In this document: positions 26,843 to 36,128 of the stretch, in pieces
Layout of the letters: each line of letters opens with the position of its first letter
How positions within the stretch are numbered: the first letter of the stretch is position 1
Assembly: GCF_002209565.1 (NCBI RefSeq)
Contig: NZ_NJIH01000015.1
Coordinates: 62,001-126,000 of the forward strand
Direction: 5' to 3'
Source: Candidimonas nitroreducens
GTDB lineage: Bacteria; Pseudomonadota; Gammaproteobacteria; Burkholderiales; Burkholderiaceae_B
DNA length: 64,000 nt
The notes under the pieces: generated by a model
What the model was told of the DNA's origin: nothing
The model's database searches: none
The model's input: only the letters and a program-made list of their open reading frames with translations
Translations under genes and position numbers: made by a program

Positions 26843-27829
26843 TTATTCCGCCTTGAGTTTCGCGGCCTTGATCAGCGCCTTGCCAGATATATATTCTTCC
26901 TGAATCATCCTGCCCATGGCGGCCGCGGAGCCTCCGACGGGAGCCGTGCCCAGGTTCTCGAGTCTCAGGCTCAGCTCCGGATCTTTCAACGCCTTGTTCA
27001 TCTCTTCATTCAGGCGTTTGACCACGGCAGCAGGCGTGCCTTTGGGGGCCAGGATGCCCAGCCACGTCAGGTGGCTGTAGCCGTTCTTCAATACTTCGGC
27101 CGCAGTTGGCGTGTCCGGCAGGCTCGGCCAGCGTTTGGGAGACGTGACGGCCAGCGCGATGAGCCTTCCCGCCTGGATGTGCGGCATGGCCGCCGCCAGC
27201 GTGGACGACACCACGGGGATATGCCCGCCCATGGCATCTGCCAGCGATGGCCCGGATCCTTTGTATGGCACGTGCACCATACGGATCTTGCTTTCGTACT
27301 CGAACAGTTCGAAGGCGATGTGCGAAGGCAGCCCAATGCCGGGGCTGCCGAACGGAATGGTATTCGGCGATGCCTTGGCCTGGGCGATCAGGCTCTTCAG
27401 GTCGCGGAAGGGAGCATTCGTCGCCGCAACGAATACGGACGGGCCGCGCGTGAGTTCTATGACGGGCGTGAAGTCTTCCAGCTTGTACGGAGAGTGGGGG
27501 AAAAGCGAGACGTTTATAGTATGGTTGTTGCCGGTCAGCAGCAGCGTGTATCCGTCGGGCGCGGACTTGGCCACTATGTCGGTGGCGATGTTGCCGCCGC
27601 CGCCACCCCTGTTTTCGATAATGAACTGCTGGCCCAGGGCGCGGCTGAGCCGCTCGGCCATCAGGCGGGCTATCGCATCGGCACTGCCGCCGGGCGATGA
27701 AGGAACCACAATGCGTACCGGCTTGTCGGGGTAGGCTTCTTGCGCCCGCAGGCTGCCGGTTGCGGCCAGCGTGCCGAGGCCGATCGCCGCGGCAATCAAG
27801 CCGCGGCGAGTAATGGTCTTAAGGGTCAT
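26843..27829 (-). CDS. Bug/TctC-family tripartite tricarboxylate receptor
   Basis: 328 residues. The N-terminus MTLKTITRRGLIAAAIGLG has an RR pair before the hydrophobic segment (TAT-like), cleaved about residue 29. Motifs: VVPSSPGGSADAIARL, FIIENRGGGGGNIATD, APDGYTLLLT, VHVPYKGSGPSLAD and GRLIALAVTSPK. It is 33 bp downstream of a CoA-transferase gene and ends an operon crotonase, CoA-transferase, Bug. Its ligand is therefore probably the carboxylate activated by that transferase. Confidence 0.93.
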   Translation of the reverse strand: MTLKTITRRGLIAAAIGLGTLAATGSLRAQEAYPDKPVRIVVPSSPGGSADAIARLMAERLSRALGQQFIIENRGGGGGNIATDIVAKSAPDGYTLLLTGNNHTINVSLFPHSPYKLEDFTPVIELTRGPSVFVAATNAPFRDLKSLIAQAKASPNTIPFGSPGIGLPSHIAFELFEYESKIRMVHVPYKGSGPSLADAMGGHIPVVSSTLAAAMPHIQAGRLIALAVTSPKRWPSLPDTPTAAEVLKNGYSHLTWLGILAPKGTPAAVVKRLNEEMNKALKDPELSLRLENLGTAPVGGSAAAMGRMIQEEYISGKALIKAAKLKAE

Positions 27830-27862
27830 GCGCTTGTCTCCTCAGTGTAGGAATAATAAAGA

Positions 27863-29101
27863 TCAGGCCGCTACTTCAGCGGCCGTGTGTACTATGCCGG
27901 CGGCGGCCATGCGCTCGATTTCCTGCTGGCTGTATCCCAGCTCGCACATGACTGCGGCGGTGTGTTGGCCATAGACGGGCGCGCCCCGGCGGGTCACGCC
28001 GCTGCCGCGCGAAAATTTGATCGGCAGGCCCAGCGCCTCGATCTCTCCGGCGACTGGGTGGTCGACACTGATCACCATGTCGCGCGCCCGGGTCTGCGGG
28101 TCGTCCAGCACCTGCTTCATGTTCCTTACCGGGCCGGCGGGAACGCCGGCACGCTCGAAGGCTGCGCTCCAGTCGTCGGTGGAGCGGGTGCGCAGCACCT
28201 GCGACATTTTTTCCACTAGCTCGGCCCGGTTGTTCATGCGCGCGCCATTGGTCGCGAAGCGCGGGTCGTCGATCATCCATTCCAGGCCGAGCACCTTGGC
28301 CGTCCCTGTCCAGGTGGCCTGGCTTATGGCGCCTATGTTCAGCCAGCCGTCGCGGGTAGGGAAGGCCTGGTACGGCGCCGCTACCGGGTGCGCGGATCCC
28401 ATCGGGCCGGCGGATTCCCCGGTGGCAAGGGTCAGCGCCACGGGCCAGTATGTATGTACGAGTGAGGCTTCCAGCAAGGAGGTGTCCACGTACTGGCCTT
28501 CGCCGGTGCGCAGCCGCTCGATGTAGGCCGCGAGAATGCCGGTTGCCGCCAGGATGCCCGCGCTCACGTCGCCGATTGGAACGCCGATTTTTACGGGAGG
28601 CCGGCCCGGCCCTTCGCCCGTCAGGCCCATTAGTCCGGACATGCCTTGGGATATCAGGTCATAGCCGGCGCGTTGGGCATAAGGCCCAGTCAGCCCGAAG
28701 CCCGTGATCTTGCAATACACCAGGCCCGGATTGGTCTCTCGCAGCTTCGAGTATGGCAAGCCCAGCTTTTCCATGGTGCCGGGCCGGTAATTTTCCAGAA
28801 CCACGTCGGCCTGGTCGATCATGCGGCGTACTAGATCGAGGCCTGCGGTGCTTTTCAAGTCGACGGCGATCCCGCGTTTGTTGCGATTGAGGATCATGAA
28901 GGAAGCGGATTCGCCTTCGATCGAAGGCGGCGTCGTGCGGCGCGTATCGTCGCCGCCCGGCAGCCGCTCGACCTTGACGACATCGGCGCCCATATCGGCA
29001 AGCAGCAGCCCACCGACGGGGCCGGCCATCACGTGGGCGATTTCAACTACACGCAGGCCGGCGAGCGGGCCCTTGCGTTTCGGATCTCTTTGCATGTGCA
29101 T
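27863..29101 (-). CDS. Family III CoA-transferase (CaiB/BaiF)
   Basis: 412 residues from ATG 29101, whose A is the last base of the crotonase TGA (one-base overlap). A GTG one codon upstream and an ATG two codons downstream are alternatives. LRVVEIAHVMAGPVGGLLLADMGA is trimmed here to its core, LADMGADVVKVE, the CoA-binding start; the catalytic Asp is in GVPIGDVSAG. The C-terminal half has RMNNRAEL and GVPAGPVRNM. It transfers CoA between organic acids in the cytoplasm, partners unknown. Its position between a crotonase and a Bug gene fits activation of an imported acid. Confidence 0.92.
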   Translation of the reverse strand: MHMQRDPKRKGPLAGLRVVEIAHVMAGPVGGLLLADMGADVVKVERLPGGDDTRRTTPPSIEGESASFMILNRNKRGIAVDLKSTAGLDLVRRMIDQADVVLENYRPGTMEKLGLPYSKLRETNPGLVYCKITGFGLTGPYAQRAGYDLISQGMSGLMGLTGEGPGRPPVKIGVPIGDVSAGILAATGILAAYIERLRTGEGQYVDTSLLEASLVHTYWPVALTLATGESAGPMGSAHPVAAPYQAFPTRDGWLNIGAISQATWTGTAKVLGLEWMIDDPRFATNGARMNNRAELVEKMSQVLRTRSTDDWSAAFERAGVPAGPVRNMKQVLDDPQTRARDMVISVDHPVAGEIEALGLPIKFSRGSGVTRRGAPVYGQHTAAVMCELGYSQQEIERMAAAGIVHTAAEVAA

Positions 29102-29880
29102 CACTTTCCTTGGAATGACGGAGTGCGTTTTTCGAGGAACGCGTGCCAGCCTTCGGCGAAGTCCTCGGTGTCGAAGCAGTCATAGCCCTCGGCCAGTTCG
29201 GCGTCGGACAAGGGGGTCGCATCCAGAAGGCGGCGAACGAATTTCTTGTGCCAGCGCGCCGCAAGAGGAGCGCCGGAAACGATGCGCTGAACCGTGCGTT
29301 CAAGCTCGCTCTCGAACTCGGCGCGAGGCACTGCGCGGCTGATCACACCTTTGGCCAGCGCTTCCGCGGCTCCGATTAGGCGGCCTTCGAGCAGGAGTTC
29401 CAGGGCAACCTGGGGGCCGGCGACGCGAACCAGGCCTTCCAGCTCCGGGTAGGCCAGCACGCCGCCAAGGCGTGCGATCGGTACCCCGAATTTCGCATCG
29501 TCGCTTGCCAGCCGGATGTCGCAGCCGATCGCCAACTCCAGCCCTCCGCCGACGCACATTCCGCGAATGGCGGCAACCGTGGGCTTGCGGCTGCTCTGAA
29601 TGGCATGCATGGCCCGGTGGCCGTGGCGCCCAAAGGCGATGGCCTGCGCCTTGGTCGAGCGCAGCCGGGAAAACTCGGAGATGTCGGCGCCGCTGCCAAA
29701 GGCCTCGGCGCCTTCACCGCGCAGCACGACGCAGCGCACGTCGTCCTCTTGTTCCAGAGCCAGCAGCGCATCGCCCATGGCCGTCCACATGGCCTGATCC
29801 ATGGCATTGCGCTTGGCGGGGTTGTCGATCACGACAGTTGCCACACAGCCAGTGCGTTCGACTCTGATCTTGCCGCTCAT
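29101..29880 (-). CDS. Enoyl-CoA hydratase/isomerase family protein
   Basis: 259 residues. Crotonase fold: the oxyanion-hole strands are GEGAEAFGSGADISEF and AIRGMCVGGGLELAIGCDIRLA, and the family region FGVPIARLGGVL follows. The acidic pair of true hydratases is not obvious, so hydratase, isomerase or thioester hydrolase activity is open. It is first in an operon with the CoA-transferase and Bug receptor and divergent from a LysR regulator. Together they suggest import, CoA activation and hydration of a small unsaturated or branched acid. Confidence 0.88.
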   Translation of the reverse strand: MSGKIRVERTGCVATVVIDNPAKRNAMDQAMWTAMGDALLALEQEDDVRCVVLRGEGAEAFGSGADISEFSRLRSTKAQAIAFGRHGHRAMHAIQSSRKPTVAAIRGMCVGGGLELAIGCDIRLASDDAKFGVPIARLGGVLAYPELEGLVRVAGPQVALELLLEGRLIGAAEALAKGVISRAVPRAEFESELERTVQRIVSGAPLAARWHKKFVRRLLDATPLSDAELAEGYDCFDTEDFAEGWHAFLEKRTPSFQGK

Positions 29881-29929
29881 GTATTTGCCTCCTGGTGATG
29901 AAGCCGCAGTCTAGAGGCCTGTGGGTATG

Positions 29930-29966
29930 CTGTAAAATACAGTTTGCGGCTAGAGGTATATCTCTA
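29930..29966. promoter_or_regulatory. Two inverted repeats between crotonase and LysR genes
   Basis: CTGTA-AAA-TACAG (29930-29942) and TAGAG-(6 bp)-CTCTA (29951-29966) lie just upstream of the LysR start. Position and symmetry suit LysR operators or promoter elements for both directions. Unconfirmed. Confidence 0.35.
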
Positions 29967-29970
29967 CGAT

Positions 29971-30891
29971 ATGGATCTGCGACAACTTCATTATTTCGTG
30001 CGCATCGTTGAAGCCGGCAGCGTCTCACGCGCCTCGCGCTCGCTGCATGTGGCGCAGCCGGCGCTTTCCAAGCGGCTGGCCCAGTTGGAAGAAGAATTGG
30101 GCGTCAAGCTGCTTGCCCGCAGCGTACGCGGTATGACACCCACGGAAGCGGGTCTTGCCGTCTTCCGGCATGCGCAGGCTATTTTGAAACAGGTCGAGGC
30201 AACGCAAGCGGTGGCGGCCCAGGCCGAAGGAGGTGTGAGCGGCCCCGTAGCCATTGGCTTGCCCTGGACGATCACATCTGTTCTGGGGCTTGCGCTCTTG
30301 CAAGCCGTCCGCGAGCAATATCCCGACGTGCGGCTGGAGATCATGGAAGGGCCCAGCTCGGTACTGGCCCAGATGCTGGGCCAGGGCAAGCTCGACATCG
30401 CGGTGGTTTTCGCCGATGGCGGCCAGGCGGGGCTGCGGCTCAAGCCTAAAGTGCGCGAACCGCTGAAGATCGTCGGGGCGCGGGGGGTGTTGTCGGGCAG
30501 GCGTTCTCTGACGTTGGCTGCCGCCGCGCAATTGCCCTTGCTGCTCTTGAGCCGCCCCAATGGCATCCGCGAAACCATTGAGCGCGTCTGGAATGAACAC
30601 GGGCTGGTGCCGAATATGGTGGCGGAAGTGAATGCGCCCGCGCTGCTGATCAATGCGGTGCAGGCCGGCCTGGGCTGCGCGATTTTGCCGGCCTGCTCGC
30701 TCGACGAACGAATGCGCAGCGGCTCCATAGACACGGCAGCCCTGCGTGACGTGAAGCCGACCCGCACGGCGAGCATTGGAACGTCCATGCTCTTTCCGGT
30801 TTCTGCCGCGACGGAATGCGTGCGGGCGCTGGTGGAAGAGCTGATGGAGCGATGTGTGCGTGAAGGGCGCTGGGAAGCCGAGCTGCTTTGA
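29971..30891 (+). CDS. LysR-family transcriptional regulator (Nac/Cbl-like)
   Basis: 306 residues from ATG 29971 (MDLRQLHYFVRIVEAGSV); an in-frame upstream ATG at 29944 is not needed. HTH VSRASRSLHVAQPALSKRL followed by an effector domain with PLLLLSRPNGIRETIE. The N-terminus and RPNG motif resemble the Nac subgroup. It is divergent from the crotonase/CoA-transferase/Bug operon and probably controls it. The next gene is convergent. Confidence 0.9.
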   Translation: MDLRQLHYFVRIVEAGSVSRASRSLHVAQPALSKRLAQLEEELGVKLLARSVRGMTPTEAGLAVFRHAQAILKQVEATQAVAAQAEGGVSGPVAIGLPWTITSVLGLALLQAVREQYPDVRLEIMEGPSSVLAQMLGQGKLDIAVVFADGGQAGLRLKPKVREPLKIVGARGVLSGRRSLTLAAAAQLPLLLLSRPNGIRETIERVWNEHGLVPNMVAEVNAPALLINAVQAGLGCAILPACSLDERMRSGSIDTAALRDVKPTRTASIGTSMLFPVSAATECVRALVEELMERCVREGRWEAELL

Positions 30892-30983
30892 ATAACGCCG
30901 TAGCGCCAGCCGTGGCCAAGGCAAATCGGATCGACTGTGACGCGTGTGTGCCCGCACCCTGGCGGAGGCTGGAGAATGGAGTC

Positions 30984-31889
30984 CTAGGGGTGCTCCGCGC
31001 GGGTTCGCAGCGCGTCCCTGAATTCGTGCATCAGCGGCGACCAGATCGCCTCGTGGCGCGTCAGCAGCGAAAGCTGCAGCGGCAGCTCGGCCTTCTGGCC
31101 CAGGCTCAGCGCTGCGATGCCGGCAAATCGCGAGCGGCGTATATAAGATTCCGACACGATGGTCAGCATATCGGTGTCCCGCACCAGTTCCAGCCCGGCC
31201 GTGGAAGAGAAATCCACCTCTAGTGCCGCCTGTGGCGGGCGCAGGTTGGCATGGGTGAACAAGGCGTCGAGCTTTCTGCGCGCCATCGAGTCGTGGTGGG
31301 GCAGTATCCACAATTGGTCGCACAGATCGGCCAGGCCCAGCCGGCGGCGGTAGCGCAGTGGATGCTGTTCCCGGGCAACGATGCGCAATTGGTCGTGGCG
31401 CAAGGGGATCTGGGCCAGCGCCGGGTCGGGGTTGACATAGGTCGGAGCCACTGCCAGGTCGATGGCGCCCTCGGCCAGCGCAGTCAACAGGCGGTCGGAC
31501 AATTCAACCGAGAGGTGCACCCGCAGGGCGGGACGGCGCGGCAGCAACTGGGCCAGGGTGGGCAGCACGAATTGCGTCATGGTGGCCCCGGTGGCGCCGA
31601 CCCGCAGCAGTCCCGTGCGGCCGGCGCCCAGCTCGGCGGCATGCCGCATGGCGTCGGCATAGTCCGCTTGCAGCTTGCGCGCATGCTCCAGAAATACCTG
31701 GCCGGTGGCGCTGAGCGCCATGCGGCGCGTACTGCGGTCGAACAACACCAGCCCCGATTCCTCCTCCACCCTGCGGATGGCCTTGGACAAGGTGGGCTGC
31801 GTCACGCCCAGGGCCGCGGCGGCCCGCCCCACACCGCGATGGTCGATCACAGCCAGGAAGTATTCCAGATCCTTGAATGAGAGATTCAT
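30984..31889 (-). CDS. LysR-family transcriptional regulator, divergent from sulfatase
   Basis: 301 residues. HTH VGRAAAALGVTQPTLSKAI, effector domain complete. It is divergent from the sulfatase-Bug pair with about 100 bp between starts and is the likely regulator of that pair. Sulfur limitation or a sulfated ester may be the signal, but nothing in the sequence shows this. It converges with the previous LysR gene. Confidence 0.9.
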   Translation of the reverse strand: MNLSFKDLEYFLAVIDHRGVGRAAAALGVTQPTLSKAIRRVEEESGLVLFDRSTRRMALSATGQVFLEHARKLQADYADAMRHAAELGAGRTGLLRVGATGATMTQFVLPTLAQLLPRRPALRVHLSVELSDRLLTALAEGAIDLAVAPTYVNPDPALAQIPLRHDQLRIVAREQHPLRYRRRLGLADLCDQLWILPHHDSMARRKLDALFTHANLRPPQAALEVDFSSTAGLELVRDTDMLTIVSESYIRRSRFAGIAALSLGQKAELPLQLSLLTRHEAIWSPLMHEFRDALRTRAEHP

Positions 31890-31991
31890 AATATAAATTC
31901 ATGGGATGGGGTGGATATGGGAATGTTATACCTTGGATCCGGAACCTAGAATGGCCTGTCGCGCGGCGATCGCGCACTGTCCGGATAGCCC

Positions 31992-33335
31992 ATGCAAGAA
32001 GCCAAGACCCCGAATATCGTTCTGATCGTTGCCGACAATCTGGGTTGGGGCGAGCTGGGCTGTTACGGTGGCGGCGCCTTGCGCGGCGCCGCCACCCCGA
32101 ATATCGACAAGCTGGCCGGCGAGGGCCTGCTGCTGCACAACTTCAATGTGGAAAGCGATTGCGTGCCCACGCGTTCCGCGCTGATGAGCGGGCGGCACCC
32201 AATACGCACCGGCTGTCTGCAATCGGTGCCGCCTGGCCTGCCGCAGGGGCTCAAGCGCAGCGAGATAACGCTGGCGCAGCTGCTGTCGGCGCGGGGCTAT
32301 GCCACGGCGCACTTCGGCAAGTGGCATTTGGGCGACATTCCGGGGCGCTATCCCAGCGATCGCGGCTTCGACCAATGGTACGGCATACCCCGCACCACCG
32401 ACGAGAGCCAGTTCACTTCCACCCTGGGCTACGACCCGTCGGTGGCCGACATTCCTTACATCATGCGCGGCGTCAAGGGCAGCCCCTCAGAGAAGGTCAA
32501 GGTCTACGACCTGGACACGCGCCGCACCATAGACGAAGAGCTGGTCGGGCATTCCCTGGCCTTCATGCGCGACCGCCACGAAGCAGGCCAGCCGTTCTTC
32601 CTATACCTGCCCCTGACGCACCTGCATTTCCCCACGCTGCCGCACAAGGACTTTGCCGGCCGCACCGGGGCGGGCGACTTCGCCGATTCGATGGCGGAAA
32701 TGGATCACCGCGTCGGCCAGATCTGCGCGGCCATCGACCAGCTGGGCGTGCGCCAGGACACGCTGCTGATTTTCTGCAGCGACAACGGCCCCGAATTCCG
32801 GGCGCCGTACCGCGGCACGGCGGGGCCCTGGCGCGGCACCTACCATACGGCCATGGAGGGCAGCCTGCGCGTGCCTTTCATCATGCGCTGGCCGGGCCGG
32901 GTGCCCGCGGGCCGCAACAGCAACGAGGTCGTGCACGTCACCGATTTGTACGCGACGCTGGCCGCCGTGGCCGGCGCCGAGTTGCCGCAGGACAGGCCGA
33001 TAGACGGCGTCGACCAGCTGGCGTTTTTCACCGGGCAGCAGGAAAAATCGGCGCGCGAGGGCTTTCTGTTCTACATCAAGAACGAGCTGCGCGCGGTCAA
33101 GTGGCGCGACTGGAAGCTGCATTTCTATTGGGAGCCCGAGGTCAACGAGGGCAAGGGCAAGCTGGAATCCCCATACCTGTTCAACCTGACCCGCGATCCG
33201 AAAGAGGAAACCGATGTGCTGGTTTTCAACACCTGGGTGCTGGGGCCGATACTGAAGATGGTGCAGGCATTCAACGCCAGCTGCGCGCGCCATCCGAACA
33301 CGCCGCCCGGAGAACCCGACATGGACGCGGCTTGA
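31992..33335 (+). CDS. Sulfatase (arylsulfatase-type, Cys-type formylglycine)
   Basis: 447 residues. The sulfatase signature C-x-P-x-R is C57-V-P-T-R61 in ESDCVPTRSALMSGR; Cys57 would be oxidised to formylglycine. Metal ligands are in NIVLIVADNLGWGELG and FCSDNGPEFRAP. No signal peptide is visible, so it would act in the cytoplasm unless exported otherwise. Family members hydrolyse aryl or carbohydrate sulfate esters. The product would release sulfate and an alcohol. No formylglycine-generating enzyme is in the window. A Bug gene follows after 23 bp. Confidence 0.9.
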   Translation: MQEAKTPNIVLIVADNLGWGELGCYGGGALRGAATPNIDKLAGEGLLLHNFNVESDCVPTRSALMSGRHPIRTGCLQSVPPGLPQGLKRSEITLAQLLSARGYATAHFGKWHLGDIPGRYPSDRGFDQWYGIPRTTDESQFTSTLGYDPSVADIPYIMRGVKGSPSEKVKVYDLDTRRTIDEELVGHSLAFMRDRHEAGQPFFLYLPLTHLHFPTLPHKDFAGRTGAGDFADSMAEMDHRVGQICAAIDQLGVRQDTLLIFCSDNGPEFRAPYRGTAGPWRGTYHTAMEGSLRVPFIMRWPGRVPAGRNSNEVVHVTDLYATLAAVAGAELPQDRPIDGVDQLAFFTGQQEKSAREGFLFYIKNELRAVKWRDWKLHFYWEPEVNEGKGKLESPYLFNLTRDPKEETDVLVFNTWVLGPILKMVQAFNASCARHPNTPPGEPDMDAA

Positions 33336-33358
33336 GAAACCAAGAGGCGGAGGAAAAA

Positions 33359-34336
33359 ATGAATATTTCGAATTGGAGCGGCCTGTGGCGCGGCATTGTG
33401 CTGGCCGTGGGGCTATGCCTGGCTTGTACCGCCAGGGCCGACGGCGCGCAGAGCCTGGATTGGCCTGCCAGTCAGATAAATTGGGTGGTGGGCTTTGCCC
33501 CCGGTGGCACCGCCGACATACTCACCCGTATCGCTGCGCGCCAGCTGGGGCAGCGCACCGGCCTGTCGGTCGTGGTGGAAAACCGCCCCGGCGCTTCCGG
33601 AGTCATTGCCCTGAACTACGTGGCGCGCGGGCCCGCCGGCACGTTGATAACCGTGCCCGGCCCGATCCTGTTCGGCAAGCCCGAGCCGGAGGTCGGCAAG
33701 CAGCTATTGTCCGTCGGCCTGATGGCCCAGGGGCCGATGGTAATTGTCGCCGGTGCGCGCAAGGCGCTGCCGACGCTGCAGGCGGTTCTCGACGATGCAC
33801 GCCGTCATCCCGAGCGCTGGAGCTTTGCTTCTTCGGGCACGGGCACCAGCCAGCATCTGGCCGGAGAACTGCTGAACCTGATGGCGCACGTGCATATACA
33901 GCATGTGCCCTATAAAGGGGGCAGCCAGGCGCTGAACGACGTGATCGGCGGCCAGATCCCGCTGGCCATATTGGGCTCGGCCCCGCTGCTGCCGCACATC
34001 CGTTCGGGCGCGCTCAAGGCATATGCCGTCACCACCAGCTACCGCGTGAGCAGCCTGCCCGATGTGCCCACCATGGAGCAGCTCGGCTTCAAGAGCTATG
34101 ACGCGTCCCAGTGGTTCGGCGTCGCAGTTTCGAAGGGAACCCCCGAGGCGTCGATCCACAAGCTCAACGCCATCTTGCAGGACATATTCCGCGGCCCCGA
34201 ATTCCGCAAGGCCGTGGATGCCGCCGGCATGCTGCCCGGTTCGGGTTCGGCCCAGGACTTCCTGCAGTTCTACCGCAAGGACACGGCGAAATGGCAGGAC
34301 GTCGTGACCAAGGCGCATATCGTCCTGGGGAATTAG
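33359..34336 (+). CDS. Bug/TctC-family tripartite tricarboxylate receptor
   Basis: 325 residues from ATG 33359 after AGGCGGAGGaaaa; a long in-frame ORF reaching back through the sulfatase gene is a shadow. Signal peptide to about residue 28 (LACTARADG). Motifs: WVVGFAPGGTADILTRI, VVVENRPGASGVIALN, IQHVPYKGGSQALNDV and GALKAYAVTTSY. It is 23 bp from the sulfatase gene, so the pair is probably cotranscribed, pointing to a sulfated or sulfonated organic anion as ligand. Confidence 0.92.
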   Translation: MNISNWSGLWRGIVLAVGLCLACTARADGAQSLDWPASQINWVVGFAPGGTADILTRIAARQLGQRTGLSVVVENRPGASGVIALNYVARGPAGTLITVPGPILFGKPEPEVGKQLLSVGLMAQGPMVIVAGARKALPTLQAVLDDARRHPERWSFASSGTGTSQHLAGELLNLMAHVHIQHVPYKGGSQALNDVIGGQIPLAILGSAPLLPHIRSGALKAYAVTTSYRVSSLPDVPTMEQLGFKSYDASQWFGVAVSKGTPEASIHKLNAILQDIFRGPEFRKAVDAAGMLPGSGSAQDFLQFYRKDTAKWQDVVTKAHIVLGN

Positions 34337-34395
34337 GATAAGGTAAGGCCGCCTCTGGGGCTTCGCGTTGCGGGGCTCCGGGGGCGGGCTGCTTT

Positions 34396-35238
34396 TCACA
34401 GCACGGTGCGCAGCCGCCATAGCTCGGGAAACAGCACCACATCCAGCATCTTGCGCAGGTACGAAACCCCGTCGGTGCCGCCGGTGCCGCGCTTGAAGCC
34501 TATGATGCGCTCGACCGTGGTCACGTGGCGGAAGCGCCATTGCCGGAATGAGTCTTCGATGTCGACGAGTTTTTCTCCAAGCTCGTAGAGTTCCCAATGG
34601 CCGCTGGGGTCGCGATATACCTCGAGCCAAGCCGCTTCGACCGAGGCATCGTATTCGGTGCGTTCGGTTACGGGGCGCGCCAGCCGGGCCGGGTCTATGT
34701 GCAGCCCGCGGCGCGCCAGCAGGCGGATGGCGCCTTCGTACAACGAGGGGGTTTCCAGCGCACGCTGAACCTCGGCCAGGCGCGCCGGATTATGGGCATG
34801 CGGGCGCAGCAGGGCGGCGTTCTTGTTGCCCAGTATGAATTCGATTTCCCGATATTGAAAGGACTGGAAGCCCGAGGAATGGCCCAAGTAGGGGCGCATG
34901 GCCGTATATTCGGGCGGGGTCATGGTGGCCAGTACCGTCCAGGCCTGTACCAGTTGATCCATGATGCGCGAGACCCGGGTCAGCATCTTGAATGTGGGGC
35001 CGAGCTGTTCGGCGTCGATGTGGGCGCGTGCGGCGCGCAGCTCGTGCAGCATGAGCTTCATCCAGAGTTCGGTGGTCTGGTGCTGGATGATGAACAGCAT
35101 TTCATTGTGTTCGGGCGACAGAGGGTGCTGGGCGTCCAGCAGCTGATCCAGCGCCAGATAGTCGCCGTAGCTCATATCCTTGGAAAAATCCATGCTGGCG
35201 TCGTGCCATCCGGCGCCTTCTTGCGGGCCTGGGGTCAT
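34396..35238 (-). CDS. kynA: Tryptophan 2,3-dioxygenase
   Basis: 280 residues from ATG 35238, preceded on the minus strand by AAGGAGacccgac; the in-frame extension upstream is rejected. Haem-dependent [22 protein letters not shown] holds the substrate-contact histidine, [19 protein letters not shown] the conserved core, and [20 protein letters not shown] the haem-ligand/C-terminal region. It opens tryptophan to N-formylkynurenine. Other kyn genes are not adjacent. An Lrp/AsnC gene is divergent 166 bp away, as KynR is with kynA in some proteobacteria. Confidence 0.96.
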   Translation of the reverse strand: MTPGPQEGAGWHDASMDFSKDMSYGDYLALDQLLDAQHPLSPEHNEMLFIIQHQTTELWMKLMLHELRAARAHIDAEQLGPTFKMLTRVSRIMDQLVQAWTVLATMTPPEYTAMRPYLGHSSGFQSFQYREIEFILGNKNAALLRPHAHNPARLAEVQRALETPSLYEGAIRLLARRGLHIDPARLARPVTERTEYDASVEAAWLEVYRDPSGHWELYELGEKLVDIEDSFRQWRFRHVTTVERIIGFKRGTGGTDGVSYLRKMLDVVLFPELWRLRTVL

Positions 35239-35403
35239 GTCGGGTCTCCTTGTTCGGGGAAAAGGGCGGCGTGTCGCGCCGCCCGGAATCAGGAATATGG
35301 TATAGAAGAAGACGGTGCATGAGCATGCAAAATGATGCCGCGCGCAAGCCTTGGGCTCAATAAAATGCCTATCCAGGCGCATCGCGCGCAAGAAAAGTCG
35401 AAA

Positions 35404-35883
35404 ATGGAACTGGACGCGATCAATCTACGCATTCTGGCCTGCCTGCAAGAGAACGGCCGCATCAGCAACCAGGATCTGGCCGACAAGGTGGCGCTGTCGC
35501 CTTCTGCCTGCCTGCGCCGCCTCAAGGCCCTGGAGGCCAGCGGCATCATCCTGGGCTATCAGGCGCGCCTGGACACCGAAAGACTGGGCGTCGAGATCGA
35601 GGCTTTCGTACAGGTCTCGATGCGCGAGGACGAGGACGGCTGGCATGACCGCTTCGTGGCCGAGGTCGGCCAATGGCCCGAAGTCTGCGCCATCTACGTG
35701 GTCACCGGCGAAAGCAATTACATACTGCGCGTGCAGGCGGCCAGCCTGAAGAACTATACGGATTTCATCGTCAACAGGCTGCACCGCACCCGCGGCGTCA
35801 AAGACATACGCTCGAATATGATTTTGCAGAAGCTCAAGGAAGTTCCCAGCGGGCTGCTGGGGCGGCGCCCGGCACGCCGCTGA
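35404..35883 (+). CDS. Lrp/AsnC-family regulator, probable kynA regulator
   Basis: 159 residues from ATG 35404 ([19 protein letters not shown]); ATGs at 35332 and 35365 would add poorly conserved residues. [23 protein letters not shown], then the RAM effector domain with [18 protein letters not shown]. The family forms octamers that bind amino acids. Divergence from kynA suggests control by tryptophan or kynurenine, as for KynR; this is inference from position. Confidence 0.85.
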   Translation: MELDAINLRILACLQENGRISNQDLADKVALSPSACLRRLKALEASGIILGYQARLDTERLGVEIEAFVQVSMREDEDGWHDRFVAEVGQWPEVCAIYVVTGESNYILRVQAASLKNYTDFIVNRLHRTRGVKDIRSNMILQKLKEVPSGLLGRRPARR

Positions 35884-36061
35884 GCTCCGGCCGTCCGGCG
35901 CGTTGCCCTCTCGCTGCCTTTCGCGCTGTCCGCGCGTCTACAAGGGAGCCGGCTTCTTCTGTACCGCCCGGGAATGAAAAAAACGTTATTCTGCATCCAT
36001 GGCAAAGGCCGTCTCGCGCTTGCATCGGCGGCGCGAGCAGCCATGGCCGCAACCGACACCT

Positions 36062-36073
36062 TTCAATATTGAA
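36062..36073. promoter_or_regulatory. 12-bp perfect palindrome before 2-hydroxyacid dehydrogenase gene
   Basis: TTCAATATTGAA is a perfect palindrome 56 bp before the dehydrogenase start, in a GC-rich gap. It is a candidate operator for an unidentified dimeric repressor. Only symmetry supports it. Confidence 0.35.
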
Positions 36074-36128
36074 CAATGCGAGGCCGGTGCGCGCGAGCGC
36101 ATGCCGGCTCCACGGCGACGGGGGAACG

